DNA from: Candidatus Sulfotelmatobacter sp.
GTDB taxonomy: Bacteria > Acidobacteriota > Terriglobia > Terriglobales > Acidobacteriaceae
Assembly: GCA_030037575.1 (NCBI GenBank)
Contig: JASHRB010000181.1
Coordinates: forward strand, 1 to 6,341
Direction: 5' to 3'
DNA: 6,341 nt
Notes under the pieces: generated by a model
The model's input: the letters and a program-made list of their open reading frames with translations, nothing else
What the model was told of the DNA's origin: nothing
Databases searched by the model: none
Part shown: one piece after another, positions 4,928-6,341 of the stretch
How the letters are laid out: each line of letters opens with the position of its first letter
Numbering within the stretch: position 1 is the first letter of the stretch
Translations under genes and position numbers: made by a program

Positions 4928-6341
4928 ATGCGCTGCGCGCCGCACATTTTTGCCGCTTGTTTGCTGGCATCGTTGACCGCTGTTTCGTCAATCGCAGCGG
5001 ACCAGTCGGGTCCGGCTTCGCCGGTCATTTCCTGCGGCAATGGAGTTCCGGGTGGAGTCTATTGCGTGCCTTCCGCGAAAGAACTCAAAGACGCACGCAA
5101 TGCATACGCTCGCGGTCTCAAGCTGCAGCGCCACCGTCAGGAAGAGGAAGCTCTCGCCCAGTTCGACCAAGCCTCGCGTCTGGTACCGCAGGATATGGCC
5201 TTCCTGTCTGCATGGGAGTTGACCAAATCGCAGTTAGCATTCGAACACACCTCGCGCGGTGACACCTTGCTGGCTGATGGCGAACAGGAACAGGCCGCGG
5301 CTGAGTTCGAAGCCGCTTTGAAACTCGATCCCGACAATTCCTACGTCCAGGCGCGCCTTGTCGAGGCATTACGTGATCCGAGCTCTGTGAATCTCACCGG
5401 CCTTGCCTTGAAGCTGGCCGAGTCGGCTGAGATTCGTCTGCAGCCCAAAAACGAATTAGCCACTTTTCACTACAGCGGGGATGTTCGCGGGCTGTTCACC
5501 GAGTTGGCATCGGCATATGGGATAAAGCCGAAGTTCGACGATTCCGTCGCCGGCAAAACCGTGCGCTTCTATCTTGATGATGTCAATTTTTTCACCGCTC
5601 TCGACCTCGCCTGCAAAGTCAGCAAGACCATGTGGACCGTGGTCGACGCTCACCAGGTGCTTATCGCGGCTGATACTGCCGATAATCACAAGCGGTATGA
5701 CCACATGTCGCTGGCGACTTTCAGCGTCCCTGCGGCCGACACGCCGCAGCAAACCACCGAGGTGGTTTCAGCATTGCGCAACATTTGCGAGTTCCAGAAA
5801 GTGAGCACCGGCCAGAGCGGGACTCTCGAAGTCCGCGCACCGCAGGAGATGCTGCGTGCCTGTACTCAGTTGATTCGCGAACTGAACAATGAGCGTCCGG
5901 AGGTGACATTCGATATCGAGGTCTATCAGATCGATCACACCTTCACGCGGGAAATCGGCATGCACCTGCCGGATACGTTCAATCTTTACAACATTCCAGC
6001 CGGCGCGCTGGCCGCATTGGGCGGGCAAAGCATTCAGTCGCTGATTAATCAGCTGATCTCCTCGGGCGGCATCAACCAGGCGGGAAGTTCGGCGCTTTCA
6101 GGCCTGCTGGCGCAACTTGAGGGCAGTCAGAATTCCATCTTCAGCCAGCCATTGGCAACGTTCGGCGGAGGCCTGACCTTTTCGGGCCTCAGCGTCGACC
6201 AGCTTACGGCGGCACTGTCGCTAAACGAATCCTGGGCGCGCAGTCTGAGCCGCGCAACCTTGCGCTCGTCACAAGGAAGCGATGCCACGTTGCACGTGGG
6301 GGAGCGCTATCCGATCATGAACGCCTCCTACGCTCCTATTT
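4928..6341 (+). CDS. Secretin-type protein with signal peptide, TPR repeats and STN domain, 5' part
   Basis: A single frame stays open from ATG 4928 to the last base (471 codons), with no stop, so the gene continues beyond the window. Residues 1-24 form a signal peptide (hydrophobic 7-22, cleavage likely after SIAA). Two Cys (36, 46) follow in the mature N-terminus. TPR-like repeats occupy about 54-88 and 104-138; the second has the classic ending 'AAAEFEAALKLDPDN'. Residues 177-250 resemble the STN/N0 domain of secretins and TonB receptors ('FHYSGDVRGLFTELASAYGI', then 'VNFFTALDLACK'). Residues 262-320 look like the N1 (NolW-type) repeat. From 323 the secretin core begins ('PEVTFDIEVYQID') and reaches 'LHVGERYPI' at 455-463. 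Such proteins form outer-membrane channels for type II secretion or type IV pili; TPR-STN-secretin fusions are, to my knowledge, common in Acidobacteriota. AGGA at 4911-4914 is 13 bases from the ATG, farther than ideal; TTG 4907 is an in-frame alternative. Which secretion system it belongs to cannot be seen. Confidence 0.82.
   Translation, partial: MRCAPHIFAACLLASLTAVSSIAADQSGPASPVISCGNGVPGGVYCVPSAKELKDARNAYARGLKLQRHRQEEEALAQFDQASRLVPQDMAFLSAWELTKSQLAFEHTSRGDTLLADGEQEQAAAEFEAALKLDPDNSYVQARLVEALRDPSSVNLTGLALKLAESAEIRLQPKNELATFHYSGDVRGLFTELASAYGIKPKFDDSVAGKTVRFYLDDVNFFTALDLACKVSKTMWTVVDAHQVLIAADTADNHKRYDHMSLATFSVPAADTPQQTTEVVSALRNICEFQKVSTGQSGTLEVRAPQEMLRACTQLIRELNNERPEVTFDIEVYQIDHTFTREIGMHLPDTFNLYNIPAGALAALGGQSIQSLINQLISSGGINQAGSSALSGLLAQLEGSQNSIFSQPLATFGGGLTFSGLSVDQLTAALSLNESWARSLSRATLRSSQGSDATLHVGERYPIMNASYAPI

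Noticed and set aside
4957..5262. A 101-codon plus-strand frame
   Set aside because: It overlaps the secretin-like gene in another frame. The 4928 frame gives a signal peptide, TPRs and STN domain, while this one gives a Ser/Arg-rich sequence without features.

Overview
The window is a compact, plus-strand-only stretch of bacterial chromosome. By eye it has about 60% GC, and five genes plus one open-ended gene fill almost all of it. I see no rRNA, tRNA, CRISPR array, insertion sequence or integration site. The gene set (NagZ-type glycosidase, AnmK, a family-5 solute-binding lipoprotein, YmdB-type phosphodiesterase, and a secretin with TPR and STN domains) and the GC level suggest a diderm bacterium. 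My best guess is an Acidobacteriota (Terriglobia-like) soil organism; this rests on gene types and protein style, not on a search.

Left part (1-1765): the 3' end of a GH3 beta-N-acetylhexosaminidase (nagZ) runs straight into anmK, separated by 4 bp or overlapping by 20 bp depending on the anmK start. These are consecutive steps of peptidoglycan recycling: NagZ releases GlcNAc from GlcNAc-1,6-anhydroMurNAc, and AnmK phosphorylates the anhydroMurNAc left behind. Middle part (1786-3878): a DUF1697 protein of unknown function begins at a GTG 20 bp after anmK. Its stop codon overlaps by one base the start of a secreted family-5 (oligopeptide/nickel type) ABC solute-binding lipoprotein. No permease or ATPase genes accompany the binding protein. 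The four genes look like one transcription unit, so the binding protein might serve uptake of cell-wall peptides or sugars, but that is inference. The DUF1697 gene is clearly lower in GC than its neighbours.

Right part (3999-6341): after a 120-bp gap comes a complete ymdB-like metallophosphoesterase with every metal ligand of the family in place. An imperfect inverted repeat follows directly at its stop codon. From 4928 a new reading frame stays open to the window edge: a signal peptide, two TPR repeats, an STN/N0-type domain, an N1-like domain and the start of a secretin domain. It is an outer-membrane secretin-type protein cut off by the window.

Nothing here proves a new system. The points most worth a second look are the orphan binding protein, which has Gly where dipeptide-binding DppA has the Asp that holds the peptide amino group; its coupling to peptidoglycan-recycling genes; and the low-GC DUF1697 gene wedged between them.
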